In this document: positions 30,031-39,700 of the stretch, piece by piece
Position numbering within the stretch: position 1 is the stretch's first letter
Layout of the letters: every line of letters starts with the position of its first letter
NCBI RefSeq assembly: GCF_022655595.1
Contig: NZ_CP093379.1
Coordinates: 1,174,501 to 1,238,500, forward strand
DNA: 64,000 bases
Direction: 5' to 3'
Source of the DNA: Ignatzschineria rhizosphaerae
Lineage (GTDB): Bacteria; Pseudomonadota; Gammaproteobacteria; Cardiobacteriales; Wohlfahrtiimonadaceae
The notes under the pieces: generated by a model
The model's database searches: none
Seen by the model: the letters and a program-made list of their open reading frames with translations, nothing else
What the model was told of the DNA's origin: nothing
Program-made: the position numbers and the translations under genes

Positions 30031-30130
30031 AAAGCATCAAAATATCAGTGATCATGATCTTATGATGGAATAATGGCATAATAGCCTTTGTTATTTTTAG
30101 AGATGATCACTTAATTTTTATCGGAGTATT

Positions 30131-32083
30131 ATGAGAAATTTCCCGCCAATCTTTGCAGCATTAAAAGCTGAATTACAAAAACTCGGCGCCTGGATGTTAA
30201 AAAACAAACGCAACCGCCGGATTAGTGCGCAAATTTTCGCCCTAATCCCGACGATTCTTTGGCTTGCCATACATTCCCCTATCTCTAATAGTATCTCTTT
30301 TTTGAGTCTGATCTTTACTGTTCCGCTCGCCTTTTTCATCTTTAGTATCCTTTATAACGCCCTTTTAACGATTTTAAAGCGCTATTTGATTCATACAAAA
30401 CGCTCTTCAAGCGCCTCTCCGTTATTAAAGAGACTCACCTCAAAACATAGTTTGTTTGTGATGGGGACATTTGCGATACCAATGTTACTCATTTTATCGC
30501 TATTATTTGTAGATCTAATTTCTTTAATGGCGCAAGTACCGCCTTCTAAACTTTATGGGGGTGAATATACCTTTTTAACCTCCCTCTATTTCGGGGCTTT
30601 TGCGGTGCTTGGATTTAGTGTTTCTGCTTATGTGGCATCGGTTCGTCATCGCTCTTTACGCCAATCTGAAAAACACCTTGAATATACCCAACAAAAAGAT
30701 CGTGAAAGTGAAGTCGATCGCCGTATGCTTGAAGGTATTAAGCTACTTGGTGATAAGAATGAATCCGTTCGCCTTGGCGGTATTTATATTCTTTGGGAGA
30801 TCGTGAAAGATGCCGTTAAAGCGCTTCCTTATCTCGATAGCCGCTATTACAACGTCTATTTTCATCGTTATAAAGATCATCCGATTGTCCCTTATATCAC
30901 CTCAAAACCGTTACCGCCTTCAGAAGTGAAAGGGCAAAAAAAGCTTAAAGAGCTCTACTTTCAAACAAACCCGGCAGACCTTGCGCAGATTAAAGCCTAT
31001 CAAAAGGCTTTCTCGCTTCATGAACAGGTATTAAGTATCCTTTGCGGGCATATTCGTACCCTCACCAATACTGAAGAGTATCTATTAACGTACTATCCTT
31101 CGATTGCTAAATCTCGTTTTCCAAGAGCTTATTCAGAGCGCTATGATGATGCCTCTAGAGTGATTCGTCAGCGTGAAGAAGAGCCCGGCAATGAGATTCA
31201 AATCCTCTATCGACTATTGAGTAAAAAAGAGTATTCGCAAGATAAGACCTTAGTGAGAGCGCTAAACTTTAAGATGAATCTTGCAAGCTCGATTTTAAAA
31301 GGCGCATATAGTGATCATGCGGATCTCTCCTATGCGAATCTTCGTAATGTGAACTTTAGCTACGCTCAAGCAAACTATGTCACCTTTGATTATAGTAGCT
31401 GTATTGATGCTAATTTTGATGAAGCAGCGCTCAATATTACCACATTTACCATGACAGACTGTACATCGGCCTCCTTTAAGCATGCACAGATCACCAATAC
31501 GACATTTAAATATGCAAACTGCATTCGCGCAGACTTTACTAATATCTTCCATAAAGTGTACTTTTATGGAACCACCATGCTTCATACAAAATTTTCGTAT
31601 GAAGATTTTATGAATGATCGTATCGAGTTTTTAGGTATTAATGGTCTTCCTGGATTTGCGAACTCCACAAGCCTTGAGCGAGAAGCCATTATCGAACTTA
31701 TTAAGGGAGATGAGGTGATCTACATTAACCCTAGTAATTCTGAGCCCATCAAAAATAACGCTGAACTTTGTGATAAATATATTGAGCTTCTTGAAAAGCC
31801 AAGATGGCGCATTCCGATCATGGAAGCAAAGCAAGCTCATGAAACGCTCATGCGAAGTGGTGAAAATCAACAACCGGGGGAAACCTATAGTGGGCACCGA
31901 AGCCTTGAGCAGATCAAAACGCGAGATAGCTTAGCAGTATTCCACCGCATGTTTAAAGAGAAAAATCGTAACTATCAAGCCTTTTATGAATCACTTAATA
32001 GTAAAGAGAAACGCCTTGTTACCAAGATGTTCTCTGATTTTGATCTCTCTAAAAAGCGAGATGAATTAGGGGGGAAGGCATAA
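30131..32083 (+). CDS. membrane-anchored pentapeptide-repeat protein
   Basis: 650 residues. The N-terminal third has a basic start and three to four hydrophobic segments (about residues 33-85, 113-138 and 147-165). A charged helix follows, with EKHLEYTQQKDRESEVDRRM and LGGIYILWEIVKDA, a block often seen before pentapeptide repeats. Residues about 380-485 are pentapeptide repeats (LKGAYSDHADLSYANLRNVN, then NFDEA, SFKHA, TFKYA, ADFTN), which fold into a square beta-helix. The last 150 residues are soluble and unlike anything I recognise. Function unknown. GGAG precedes the ATG. An 8-bp inverted repeat AGTGATCA/TGATCACT flanks the promoter region at 30047-30111. Confidence 0.75.
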   Translation: MRNFPPIFAALKAELQKLGAWMLKNKRNRRISAQIFALIPTILWLAIHSPISNSISFLSLIFTVPLAFFIFSILYNALLTILKRYLIHTKRSSSASPLLKRLTSKHSLFVMGTFAIPMLLILSLLFVDLISLMAQVPPSKLYGGEYTFLTSLYFGAFAVLGFSVSAYVASVRHRSLRQSEKHLEYTQQKDRESEVDRRMLEGIKLLGDKNESVRLGGIYILWEIVKDAVKALPYLDSRYYNVYFHRYKDHPIVPYITSKPLPPSEVKGQKKLKELYFQTNPADLAQIKAYQKAFSLHEQVLSILCGHIRTLTNTEEYLLTYYPSIAKSRFPRAYSERYDDASRVIRQREEEPGNEIQILYRLLSKKEYSQDKTLVRALNFKMNLASSILKGAYSDHADLSYANLRNVNFSYAQANYVTFDYSSCIDANFDEAALNITTFTMTDCTSASFKHAQITNTTFKYANCIRADFTNIFHKVYFYGTTMLHTKFSYEDFMNDRIEFLGINGLPGFANSTSLEREAIIELIKGDEVIYINPSNSEPIKNNAELCDKYIELLEKPRWRIPIMEAKQAHETLMRSGENQQPGETYSGHRSLEQIKTRDSLAVFHRMFKEKNRNYQAFYESLNSKEKRLVTKMFSDFDLSKKRDELGGKA

Positions 32084-32091
32084 ACTTCCCC
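32071..32091 (+). terminator. hairpin overlapping the stop codon of the pentapeptide-repeat gene
   Basis: Stem GGGGAAG / CTTCCCC, 7-base loop containing the TAA. There is no T-run, so it may be a 3'-end stabiliser rather than a true terminator. Confidence 0.4.
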
Positions 32092-32166
32092 ATGAACCAT
32101 GATCTTAAAAAATCACTATTAACCCCTTATTTTGTTTCCAAATTCCTTTGAAGTAGACCCCATTTC

Positions 32167-32479
32167 ATGACGAAAGAACTCCTCTTAATCGGTGACTTTG
32201 CCGGCGTTGGTAAAGTCTCATTATCTGTAATGACCCCGATTTTAACTAAGAAAAATCGCACCTTAAACTATCTACCTACAGCTGTTGTCTCTAACAGTTT
32301 TGATTATGGAGATGCGGTGGTGCAAGAGCTCACAGAGTTTATGAGAAATAGTACTCAAATGTGGCAAAAACATGGCTTTCAGTTTGATTTAGTCACTACA
32401 GGGTTTATCTTCTCTCAAGAGCAAGTGGAGATTATTCAATCACTCTTAACCTCGCAAAAACAAAAGCCGTACCTCATTG
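32167..32479 (+). pseudogene. pyridoxal/pyridoxamine kinase-type gene, 5' fragment interrupted by IS
   Basis: The first 104 codons of a ribokinase-fold vitamin B6 kinase: MTKELLLIGDFAGVGKVSLS, then LPTAVVSNSFDYG and the helix with TTGFIFSQEQVEII. The frame continues into the inserted element to a stop at 32532. The host sequence ends at the target duplication TTG (32477-32479). Joined to the fragment at 33922 it gives an uninterrupted 843-base, 280-residue frame with ...KPYLIADPIMGD... at the junction, the usual length of PdxY-type kinases. The enzyme would phosphorylate pyridoxal or pyridoxamine with ATP. Inactive as found here unless the element excises. Confidence 0.85.
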
Positions 32480-32524
32480 TGAACAGCACCCCAAAAGTTG
32501 GACACAACTTTGGGGTGTTTTTAT

Positions 32525-33052
32525 ATGACTAAATATTCTTTTGATTTTAAATTACAAGTAATTCAGTTTTATCTTGATAATCATGGTTATCAAGCGACTG
32601 CTCGCTACTTTAATGTGGAATGCACAACTGTCCGTAAGTGGGTGAAAGCTTATCAGTATCATGGGGCTGAAGGTATAAAACCCAGAACTTCTAAACTTAA
32701 CTATACGGCTGAATTTAAGCTACATGTTGTAACTTACATGACATTAAATAACCTTTCTATCCGAGAGACTGCTGCATATTTTAATATTCCTGCATTTACT
32801 TCTGTATTAGAATGGAAATCTCTCTTTAAAATTGGTGGTTTAGATGCGCTTAAACCACGCCAGAAAGGTCGACCTAATATAATGAAACGTCCCAAAAAGC
32901 CAGATAATAGAACAGAGCAGGAAAAGTTGATTGATGAATTAACCGCTGAACTTCTCTATCTCCGTGCGGAGAATGATGTCTTAAAAAAGTATCAAGAGTT
33001 GGAAGAGAGGGAGGAACAGCGAAGGCTCAAACTGAAACAATCGAGGAGTTAA
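32525..33052 (+). CDS. IS3/IS150-type transposase OrfA (helix-turn-helix)
   Basis: 175 residues from the ATG at 32525. Two helix-turn-helix units are visible (KLQVIQFYLDNHGYQATARY with the following TTVRKWVKAY, and LSIRETAAYFNIPAF), then a Lys/Glu-rich leucine-zipper-like coiled coil (ELTAELLYLRAENDVLKKYQ) that mediates multimerisation in IS3 transposases. The hairpin formed by the ACCCC/GGGGT sequence before the ATG may limit read-in translation. OrfB lies in the -1 frame. Confidence 0.92.
   Translation: MTKYSFDFKLQVIQFYLDNHGYQATARYFNVECTTVRKWVKAYQYHGAEGIKPRTSKLNYTAEFKLHVVTYMTLNNLSIRETAAYFNIPAFTSVLEWKSLFKIGGLDALKPRQKGRPNIMKRPKKPDNRTEQEKLIDELTAELLYLRAENDVLKKYQELEEREEQRRLKLKQSRS
32983..32989 (+). 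other. programmed -1 frameshift site A AAA AAG
   Basis: In the OrfA frame the codons read TTA AAA AAG, so the heptamer A AAA AAG is in the correct phase for -1 slippage, as in IS150 and IS911. After slippage the frame stays open into OrfB, giving an OrfAB fusion of about 453 residues, the active transposase of this family. Confidence 0.8.
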
Positions 33053-33084
33053 AAGGGAAGCATCCTTTAACACTCCTACTTAAA

Positions 33085-33885
33085 GTGAGCCATCTTGCGA
33101 GAAGTAGTTATTATTATCATCGAAAGTCACTCTTCTCTGCTGATCCGGAAAGTGATCTTAAAGCGAAAATATTGTCAATTTATCATGAGAACAAGGGGCG
33201 TTATGGCTATCGCAGAATTACAGCAATACTAAGGCGAGAGTTCATCATTAACCATAAGAAAGTCCAGAGGCTAATGAAACAGTTGAACCTAAAATCTTTG
33301 ATTCGTCCAAAGAAATATCGTTCTTATAAAGGCCAGATTGGAAGAGTCGCTAAGAATCTTTTACAACGTCAATTTACAGCAAGCAAGCCTAATCAAAAAT
33401 GGGTAACAGATGTTACAGAGTTCAAAGTCAATGGGGAGAAACTCTATTTATCTCCGATTCTAGATCTCTATAATCAAGAAGTTATTAGTTATGAAATTAC
33501 AAAAAGACCAAAATATGAATTAGTCGAACGGATGTTGGAGAAAGCCTTAACATACTTACAAAGTAGTAAGAGAGGTCGAGAAAAGCTGATCCTTCATTCA
33601 GATCAAGGTTGGCAATATCAAATGGCTCAGTATCAACAAAACCTAAAGAAAAACAATATTAAACAGAGTATGTCCCGTAAAGGTAATTGCTATGATAATG
33701 CTGTCATAGAGAACTTTTTTGGGATATTAAAATCAGAATTTTTTTACACACAACGGTTTGAATCAGTAGATCATCTTCAAACAGAGCTGCACAAATATAT
33801 TGATTATTACAATCACAAACGAATTAAGCTTAAATTAAAAGGACTAAGTCCAATAGAATATCGAACTCAGTCCTTGTCTTTATAA
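33085..33885 (+). CDS. IS3/IS150-type transposase OrfB (DDE catalytic domain)
   Basis: 266 residues counted from a GTG; in vivo it is expected mainly as the OrfAB frameshift product. It has the IS3 N-terminal HTH_21 region (YHENKGRYGYRRITAILRRE) and an rve integrase core with the three acidic residues: Asp in KWVTDVTEF, Asp in LHSDQGWQYQ and Glu in NAVIENFFGILKSE. It ends in YYNHKRIKLKLKGLSPIEYR, as usual for this group. Intact. Confidence 0.95.
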   Translation: MSHLARSSYYYHRKSLFSADPESDLKAKILSIYHENKGRYGYRRITAILRREFIINHKKVQRLMKQLNLKSLIRPKKYRSYKGQIGRVAKNLLQRQFTASKPNQKWVTDVTEFKVNGEKLYLSPILDLYNQEVISYEITKRPKYELVERMLEKALTYLQSSKRGREKLILHSDQGWQYQMAQYQQNLKKNNIKQSMSRKGNCYDNAVIENFFGILKSEFFYTQRFESVDHLQTELHKYIDYYNHKRIKLKLKGLSPIEYRTQSLSL

Positions 33886-33921
33886 TTTTAAACTGTCCAA
33901 CTTTATGGGGTCACTTCATTG

Positions 33922-34451
33922 CTGATCCCATTATGGGCGATTTAGGAGAGCTTTATTCAGGATTAACCCCTGATTTAGTTGCCGGCGTTCGGGCGATGCT
34001 TCCCCTTGCCGATCTCATTATTCCTAATTTAACGGAAGCTTTACTTATTCTCGGTAAGGAATCTGAATACCATCACGCCACCGAAGAGCGAGTATTTAAA
34101 TGGATACAAGAACTTCATGAACTTGGCGCTAAATCAGTCTTAATTACAAGTGTCGCTTTAGAGGGAGCGTTCTTTATCTTTGGTTATAGTCATCAAGAGA
34201 ATCACTACTTTAAAGTCCCCTATAAGATGGTACCCATTCATTTTGGCGGCACTGGCGATATTTTTACCTCGTTAATGGCAAATGAATTACTTGAAAATCC
34301 TACCACGACCATGCAAAAAATGGTGGAACGCTCCGCAACAACGATTAGTAAAATCCTTATTCAAGAAGAAAAACGCCCCCGAGGCGTGATTGATGAGGTC
34401 TTTATTCAAAATTACTTAGAAGCACTGCAACACGCTTATCGTGCCGATTGA
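33922..34451 (+). pseudogene. pyridoxal/pyridoxamine kinase-type gene, 3' fragment
   Basis: C-terminal 176 codons of the kinase split by the IS3-type element. It begins with ADPIMGDLGELY, continues with LPLADLIIPNLTEALLIL and the nucleotide-binding GTGDIFTSLMANEL, where the aspartate of the GTGD motif is the catalytic base of ribokinase-fold kinases. It has no start of its own with a ribosome binding site; an internal ATG at 33933 is available. It ends at the TGA at 34449, 20 bases before the SulP start, so the two genes probably formed one transcript. Confidence 0.85.
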
Positions 34452-34471
34452 TCTCTCTTTTAAAGCTTTCC

Positions 34472-35941
34472 ATGTATTCAAAAATTCGTACTATTAATTA
34501 TAAAAATGAACTCCTCGCTGGCTTAACCGTGGCGATGACAATGATTCCTGAATCACTCTCTTTTGCAATTCTTGCAGGATTAACGCCCCTAACAGGGCTT
34601 TATGCTGCTTTTTTAATGGGACTAATCACGGCTATTTTTGGTGGAAGACCGGCAATGGTTTCTGGCGGTGCTGGTGCAACGGTTGTGGTTTTAATCGCTC
34701 TTGCTGCGCTTCATGGCGTGCAATATCTATTTGCGGCGATTATTATTGCTGGAATAATTCAGATCCTTGTTGGAGTACTTAAGTGGAGCCAATTTGTCCG
34801 CCTTATTCCGCAACCTGTAATGTATGGTTTTCTAAATGGCTTAGCAGTTATTATTTTCATGGCACAAGTGGCACAATTTCAATTTGATCACGATGGTGTT
34901 ACGAAATGGCTTAGCGGTTCCACGCTCTATATTATGGCGGGATTAACGGGATTGACCATCTTTATTATTTGGCTCTTTCCTAAAATTTCAAAAGCGATTC
35001 CGCCATCGTTAGTCGCGATTTTAGTCGTATTTGCGGTGGTTTATGGCTTTAATATTGAGACTAAAAAAGTCATCGATATTGCCTCGGTTAGTGGTTCGCT
35101 CCCCTCCTTTCAGATTCCGAATGTGCCTTTAACATGGGAAACACTCATGATTGTGTTACCTTTTTCCCTTGTTATGGCGGGCGTTGGATTAATTGAATCC
35201 CTACTCACTCTGAATATTGTTGATGAACTAACAAATACCAAAGGCAATACTCGTAGAGAATCAATCGCTCAAGGCGCTGCCAATATCACTAATGGTTTTT
35301 TTGGTGGCATGGGCGGATGCGCCATGGTGGCACAAACCTTAATTAATCTTAACTCTGGTTCTAAAAGCCGTCTTTCTGGCATTATTGCAGCGCTGACAAT
35401 TTTGCTCATTATTCTCATTGGCGGTCCTTTTATCGAGCAGATCCCAATGGCTGCCCTTGTTGGGGTAATGATGATGGTAGCAATTTCCACCTTTAAATGG
35501 GTCTCTTTTGGGCTAATCAAACGAATGCCAAAAGGGGATATTGCAACACTATTTATTGTGACCATTATTATCATCATCACCCATAACCTCGCAATTGCCG
35601 TTTTAATTGGTGTTATTATCGCTTCTTTAATGTTCGCTTGGAATAATGCCGTAAGAATTCAAGCAGAAACAACCATCGATAAGATGGGCTATAAAACTTA
35701 TAAAATCTCAGGTCCCCTATTTTTCGGTAGTTGTACCCATTTTTCAGAAAAATTTACCCCGTTAGAGGATCCCGATAAGATCATTATCGACTTTGCTCAT
35801 TCAAGAATTGCTGATATGTCTGCCATCGAAACGCTGCGCAAAATTGTCAATCAATATGAAGCTATCGGAAAAACAATCACCTTTAATAATCTCAATAAAG
35901 AGAGCTGGCGATTATTAAAAGCAAGTAAGTTATTTCCTTAA
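34472..35941 (+). CDS. SulP family anion transporter with C-terminal STAS domain
   Basis: 489-residue inner-membrane protein. The N-terminal MTMIPESLSFAILAGL, GLYAAFLMGLITAIFGGRP and VSGGAGATVVVL match the SulP family (sulfate, bicarbonate or other anions, often with sodium or protons). The membrane part has about 12 segments. The last 75 residues (KTYKISGPLFFGSCTHF to the end) form a short STAS domain. I chose the ATG at 34472; a TTG at 34448 has no ribosome binding site. The transported anion cannot be told from sequence. Confidence 0.87.
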   Translation: MYSKIRTINYKNELLAGLTVAMTMIPESLSFAILAGLTPLTGLYAAFLMGLITAIFGGRPAMVSGGAGATVVVLIALAALHGVQYLFAAIIIAGIIQILVGVLKWSQFVRLIPQPVMYGFLNGLAVIIFMAQVAQFQFDHDGVTKWLSGSTLYIMAGLTGLTIFIIWLFPKISKAIPPSLVAILVVFAVVYGFNIETKKVIDIASVSGSLPSFQIPNVPLTWETLMIVLPFSLVMAGVGLIESLLTLNIVDELTNTKGNTRRESIAQGAANITNGFFGGMGGCAMVAQTLINLNSGSKSRLSGIIAALTILLIILIGGPFIEQIPMAALVGVMMMVAISTFKWVSFGLIKRMPKGDIATLFIVTIIIIITHNLAIAVLIGVIIASLMFAWNNAVRIQAETTIDKMGYKTYKISGPLFFGSCTHFSEKFTPLEDPDKIIIDFAHSRIADMSAIETLRKIVNQYEAIGKTITFNNLNKESWRLLKASKLFP

Positions 35942-36099
35942 TGCTTTAAGCAATTAAGCTTTCCCTAAAATCTTAAAAGGTCAGATCATCGTAATATCTA
36001 TGCCACATTTAAATAAAGTCCCTTCTCTCTATAGAACAATGACATCGATACTTATATTATAGCTTCTATGTTACTGATATTTTCTCAAGGAACAATGCT

Positions 36100-36399
36100 A
36101 TGACCCCTTACTCTCAATATATGATTGATCGCACTATTGAGCATGCGTTAAATGATAAAGAGCGTGATGAAAAGCTACAGATGTTTCAAGACTTTTTAGG
36201 AAGCTGCGCATCACCAAGCTTCATCCATCTACCTGTTGGATCTAAACTTACGCCAGCAGAAATTCAAACATTAGAAGATGAATCAATTGTGACATTTAAT
36301 GAATTTGAAACAGAATATATTCAATACTGTTTTTTAAATGACATTGATTTTGATGAGATAATGAATACCATGAATAAAGTTAGAGATCTTAAGGATTAG
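36100..36399 (+). CDS. small acidic protein of unknown function
   Basis: 99 residues, no signal peptide or membrane segment, rich in Asp, Glu and Ile/Phe (TPAEIQTLEDESIVTFNEFE). I do not recognise a family. The ATG has AAGGA at a good distance, and the stop is only 15 bases before the start of the MGMT-like gene, so the two are probably co-transcribed. Codon use resembles the neighbouring core genes. Confidence 0.65.
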   Translation: MTPYSQYMIDRTIEHALNDKERDEKLQMFQDFLGSCASPSFIHLPVGSKLTPAEIQTLEDESIVTFNEFETEYIQYCFLNDIDFDEIMNTMNKVRDLKD

Positions 36400-36414
36400 T
36401 AAAAGGAACTACAG

Positions 36415-36732
36415 ATGGAACAAACAGACGATTTTGCCCACCAAGTCTACGCCATTATTGCCGCTATTCCTGAAGGAAAGGTCACCACTTATGGTACGAT
36501 TGCTCGCTTAGCAGGACTTCCGACTTACGTTCGCCAAGTTTGCGCGGTACTTCGAGGAATCCCAAGTGATAGCATTTTACCTTGTCATCGTATTATCAAT
36601 GGACAAGGGAAAATCACCGTTACGGGTGAAACCTATCAGCGCCATAAAAAAGCCCTTCTTAAAGAAGGGGTTGTTTTTAATAAGAACGATAAAATCGACT
36701 TTAAGGTGTTTGGGTGGAATTATCCTTATTAA
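36415..36732 (+). CDS. MGMT-like DNA-binding domain protein with retained PCHR cysteine
   Basis: 105 residues, the C-terminal DNA-binding domain of O6-methylguanine-DNA methyltransferases only. IPEGKVTTYGTIARLAGLP is the helix-turn-helix and arginine-finger region (usual Arg replaced near TYVRQV), and SILPCHRIING is the active-site loop. Stand-alone proteins of this size are usually alkyltransferase-like (ATL) proteins with Trp or another residue in place of cysteine. Here cysteine is present, so both lesion flagging and true methyl transfer are conceivable. AAGGA precedes the ATG; it is the second gene of a probable two-gene unit. Confidence 0.82.
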   Translation: MEQTDDFAHQVYAIIAAIPEGKVTTYGTIARLAGLPTYVRQVCAVLRGIPSDSILPCHRIINGQGKITVTGETYQRHKKALLKEGVVFNKNDKIDFKVFGWNYPY

Positions 36733-36749
36733 TAATAACCTTACTTTAG

Positions 36750-39700
36750 TTAACTCAATAATCCATTATCGAGCTTACTCACTATAGACATAGTAGTGAA
36801 TGTGTCTGACTTAAATAGCTCATCCCATATATCTAAACAAATATTAAGTGTTTCACTATCTTCATCTTCCGTAGCTTCGTCATAAATTTTTTGTAAAACT
36901 GAAAATAAATTTGAACCAGAAATCCTAGAACTTTTTTCTTTACTTATATTTCGGGTTATATTTATAATCAACTGCAAAATCAATCCGCTAATTTCTGATA
37001 GTTTCTTAGGGCTTTCTTCAAGATAATAAAAAAGCTCAAATAAACAAGTTTCTACAGCCTTAGAATCAATAAACAACTTAAAAAGTCTATCAGAATTAGG
37101 TTTTTTCCAATAATTGTCATTTCTTAATCCTACTACCTTTTTTTGTATCTCTGACTCAGAATCATTAATCAATACTCCATATGCTCGCTCTATTTTATGA
37201 ATTTTGTCATGATATTTATCTTGGCTGAGAAATTGAGAAACGACTGAAGCACAACCACTCCTTAAAACTTTATCTCCTTGAAGGACTAAACTTACTTCAC
37301 CTTGAAATAAATCAGAAAAAAACCAACGCGCATAAACTTGCTTCGCAGCTTCTTTTCTGACCTCTTCATAAGGAGATGCTAACATGACTAAAACTAGATC
37401 AATATACCGAGATTCTTCTCTTTCAAACCCCTGATTAAAAAAATGATGAGCGCCATGCCTACAAGCAAAGCGAAGATCTTTATAGCATAACTCAATAAAT
37501 TTTGAATGGGCATATTCTTCATCGTAATTAAGTACTGGCAATAATAAATCAATAGTAGTAATTCTAATAGATGGGTGTTCATCATTTATTGCGTCATCAA
37601 TAAGGTACAAATGCTCAAGAGCAAAGACTTTATCATCCCAAAAAACTTTAGAAATCCCTCTATATGCCTGCCCTCTGACTGAGTTAAAACTAGTTTGTAT
37701 TAACTCAGTAACATCTGCCCTATCTGCTGATCTCCCCTTTTCGGGATCCCAAACATTAAGTTGATTAAATCCAGGATCTTTAGAATTCTTAGCAAGATTT
37801 ATTAAAATATTTCGCATTTTTTCAGAACAATCTTTAGCTCTATTCATGAGTAATAAAACTATAGATTCTTCATATTCGGTTCCCGAATTATAGAAATGAT
37901 GAATAACCTTTTCTAGTAAATCAAAAGAGCAAATTTCCCAATTATCCTTATATTCTTCTTGAACCCTAGTATTATCTAAAATTGCCAAACCATTAAAGAA
38001 TGCTTTGATATATCCTTTATTAATATTTTTTGGCAAAGACAATGCAAAATTAGCAAAACGTATTGGCTCATTACTAACAGCATATTGTAAATCACGGGAA
38101 AATGTCTCGATAGTCGCTTCTGAAACCGTATCTTTGTCTACTTGAGTAAGACTATGCTTTTTAAATTTTAAATCTGGCTGCAATATTAATTTACGCCAGT
38201 TTTTATTTGATAGCTTATTCCCTAAAGGTAAGGGCGAAACAACTGCACCACCTATACCATTACTTAAATAACAGAAATCTGTCTTTTTATATGAAGAAAA
38301 CTTACGATTTAATACAGATATTAATTCTTTAGATTTAATTGAAACACGGCTTTTATCTAACGTTGGTAATAGGAAATATTGAGCTTCTCCCCATCTATTA
38401 TAGTATCTACCATATCTCGTAGCTTCTAATTCTATTTTAATTTGCTCAAAATCTTTTAGAAAAAAATGATAAAGCTTACTCTCAAGCTCAGAGTATAATT
38501 TTAAAGAACAATGTGGAGAGAATTTAGCAATAAGCTTTCCAGAAAGAATCCAAGCTGGCTCTATATATTTATTACCACACATTAAACGGGTATTAGGGTT
38601 AGATAATAACCATCTTATAACTATATCTGACTGTTCAATAGGTAGGTATAATAGTAAATTTGCAATGACATGCACATTGATCAATGTAGATGATCCCAAG
38701 TATGGAGCTAGTAAATCAACCAAGTCCTTAGAGTTTTTTAGGCTTCTTCCTGACTCATCAATGAGAGTTAAGATGCCTCGAAAAATACTCTCTTTTGTAT
38801 TAGGATATTTTGAGACAGACCAATAAAGCCAACTTGATAATGAACCTTCTTCTTGTTCAGAAAAAGCCTCATGAATATATTCTAAAAGAAATCGGATAAT
38901 ATTTTGAGGAAAAATATACGCCAATTTTTTAATAGATTCTATATCTTTATCAGTCCAATCATCGTTTAACGTAACTCTTTCGATTCCTTTAATCTCGTAT
39001 CTATTTGGTAATTTACTAAAAACCTCTTTATATTGTGTTAATACCAAATCAATGAAATACCAAGTTCTTAAAGGATGATTTTTTGTTAAAACTACCCAAT
39101 CAACATACCCCACTTCACAACCAAAATTAATTAGTTTTTTTCTTAACTCAAAAACTTCATCTGGGTCATCCTCAATATTAAAAGGTAAGGTATTATAAAT
39201 ACGTTGATTCCACTCCTTGGACTTCCCCATAAATACCTCTAATTCATTTATTACTAATCTAGGATCATTTTCTGAAATAGAATTTAATAAGCTTAAAGAT
39301 ATATTTATCAACTCATCATCTGAGCCTTTTAACCATTCTGATATTTTATGTTTATTAATAAGATAAGTAATAAGTTCAACATTGCCTCGACAACTTATTA
39401 CTAAAAACTTTTGCAAATATTCCTGACTTAAAATTATCTTTTCAATCAATTTTTTCATCGGAGCTTTTAAAAAATCAATCTCTCTAATAACATTAAGAGC
39501 TAAATATTTTAAATGATAGCGAATATTCTCGTTAAACAAGATCGCTTCCACACAAGCAGAAAACTCTTTTTGACCACTCTCCAATAACATATTTAGAGCA
39601 TATCTAAGATGTTCTCTATTCGTTAAAGTCTGCACTTCTTTACTACCGATCTCAAGAAGTAACTCTTTTGATGATCTAAATCCTGCATTAAAAAGCTTCA

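Larger units (their letters stand above)
32480..33918 (+). mobile_element. IS3 family (IS150 group) insertion sequence
   Basis: 1439-bp element. The left end reads TGAACAGCACCCCAAAAGTT and the right end, reverse-complemented, TGAAGTGACCCCATAAAGTT: imperfect terminal inverted repeats with the TG...CA tips typical of IS3 elements. It is flanked by a 3-bp duplication TTG at 32477-32479 and 33919-33921. It has two overlapping-phase ORFs with a -1 slippery site. Both ORFs are intact, so it looks complete and potentially active. Confidence 0.95.

Noticed and set aside
36415-36732. Full Ogt/MGMT repair enzyme
   Set aside because: Only the C-terminal domain is present; full enzymes are about 160-180 residues.
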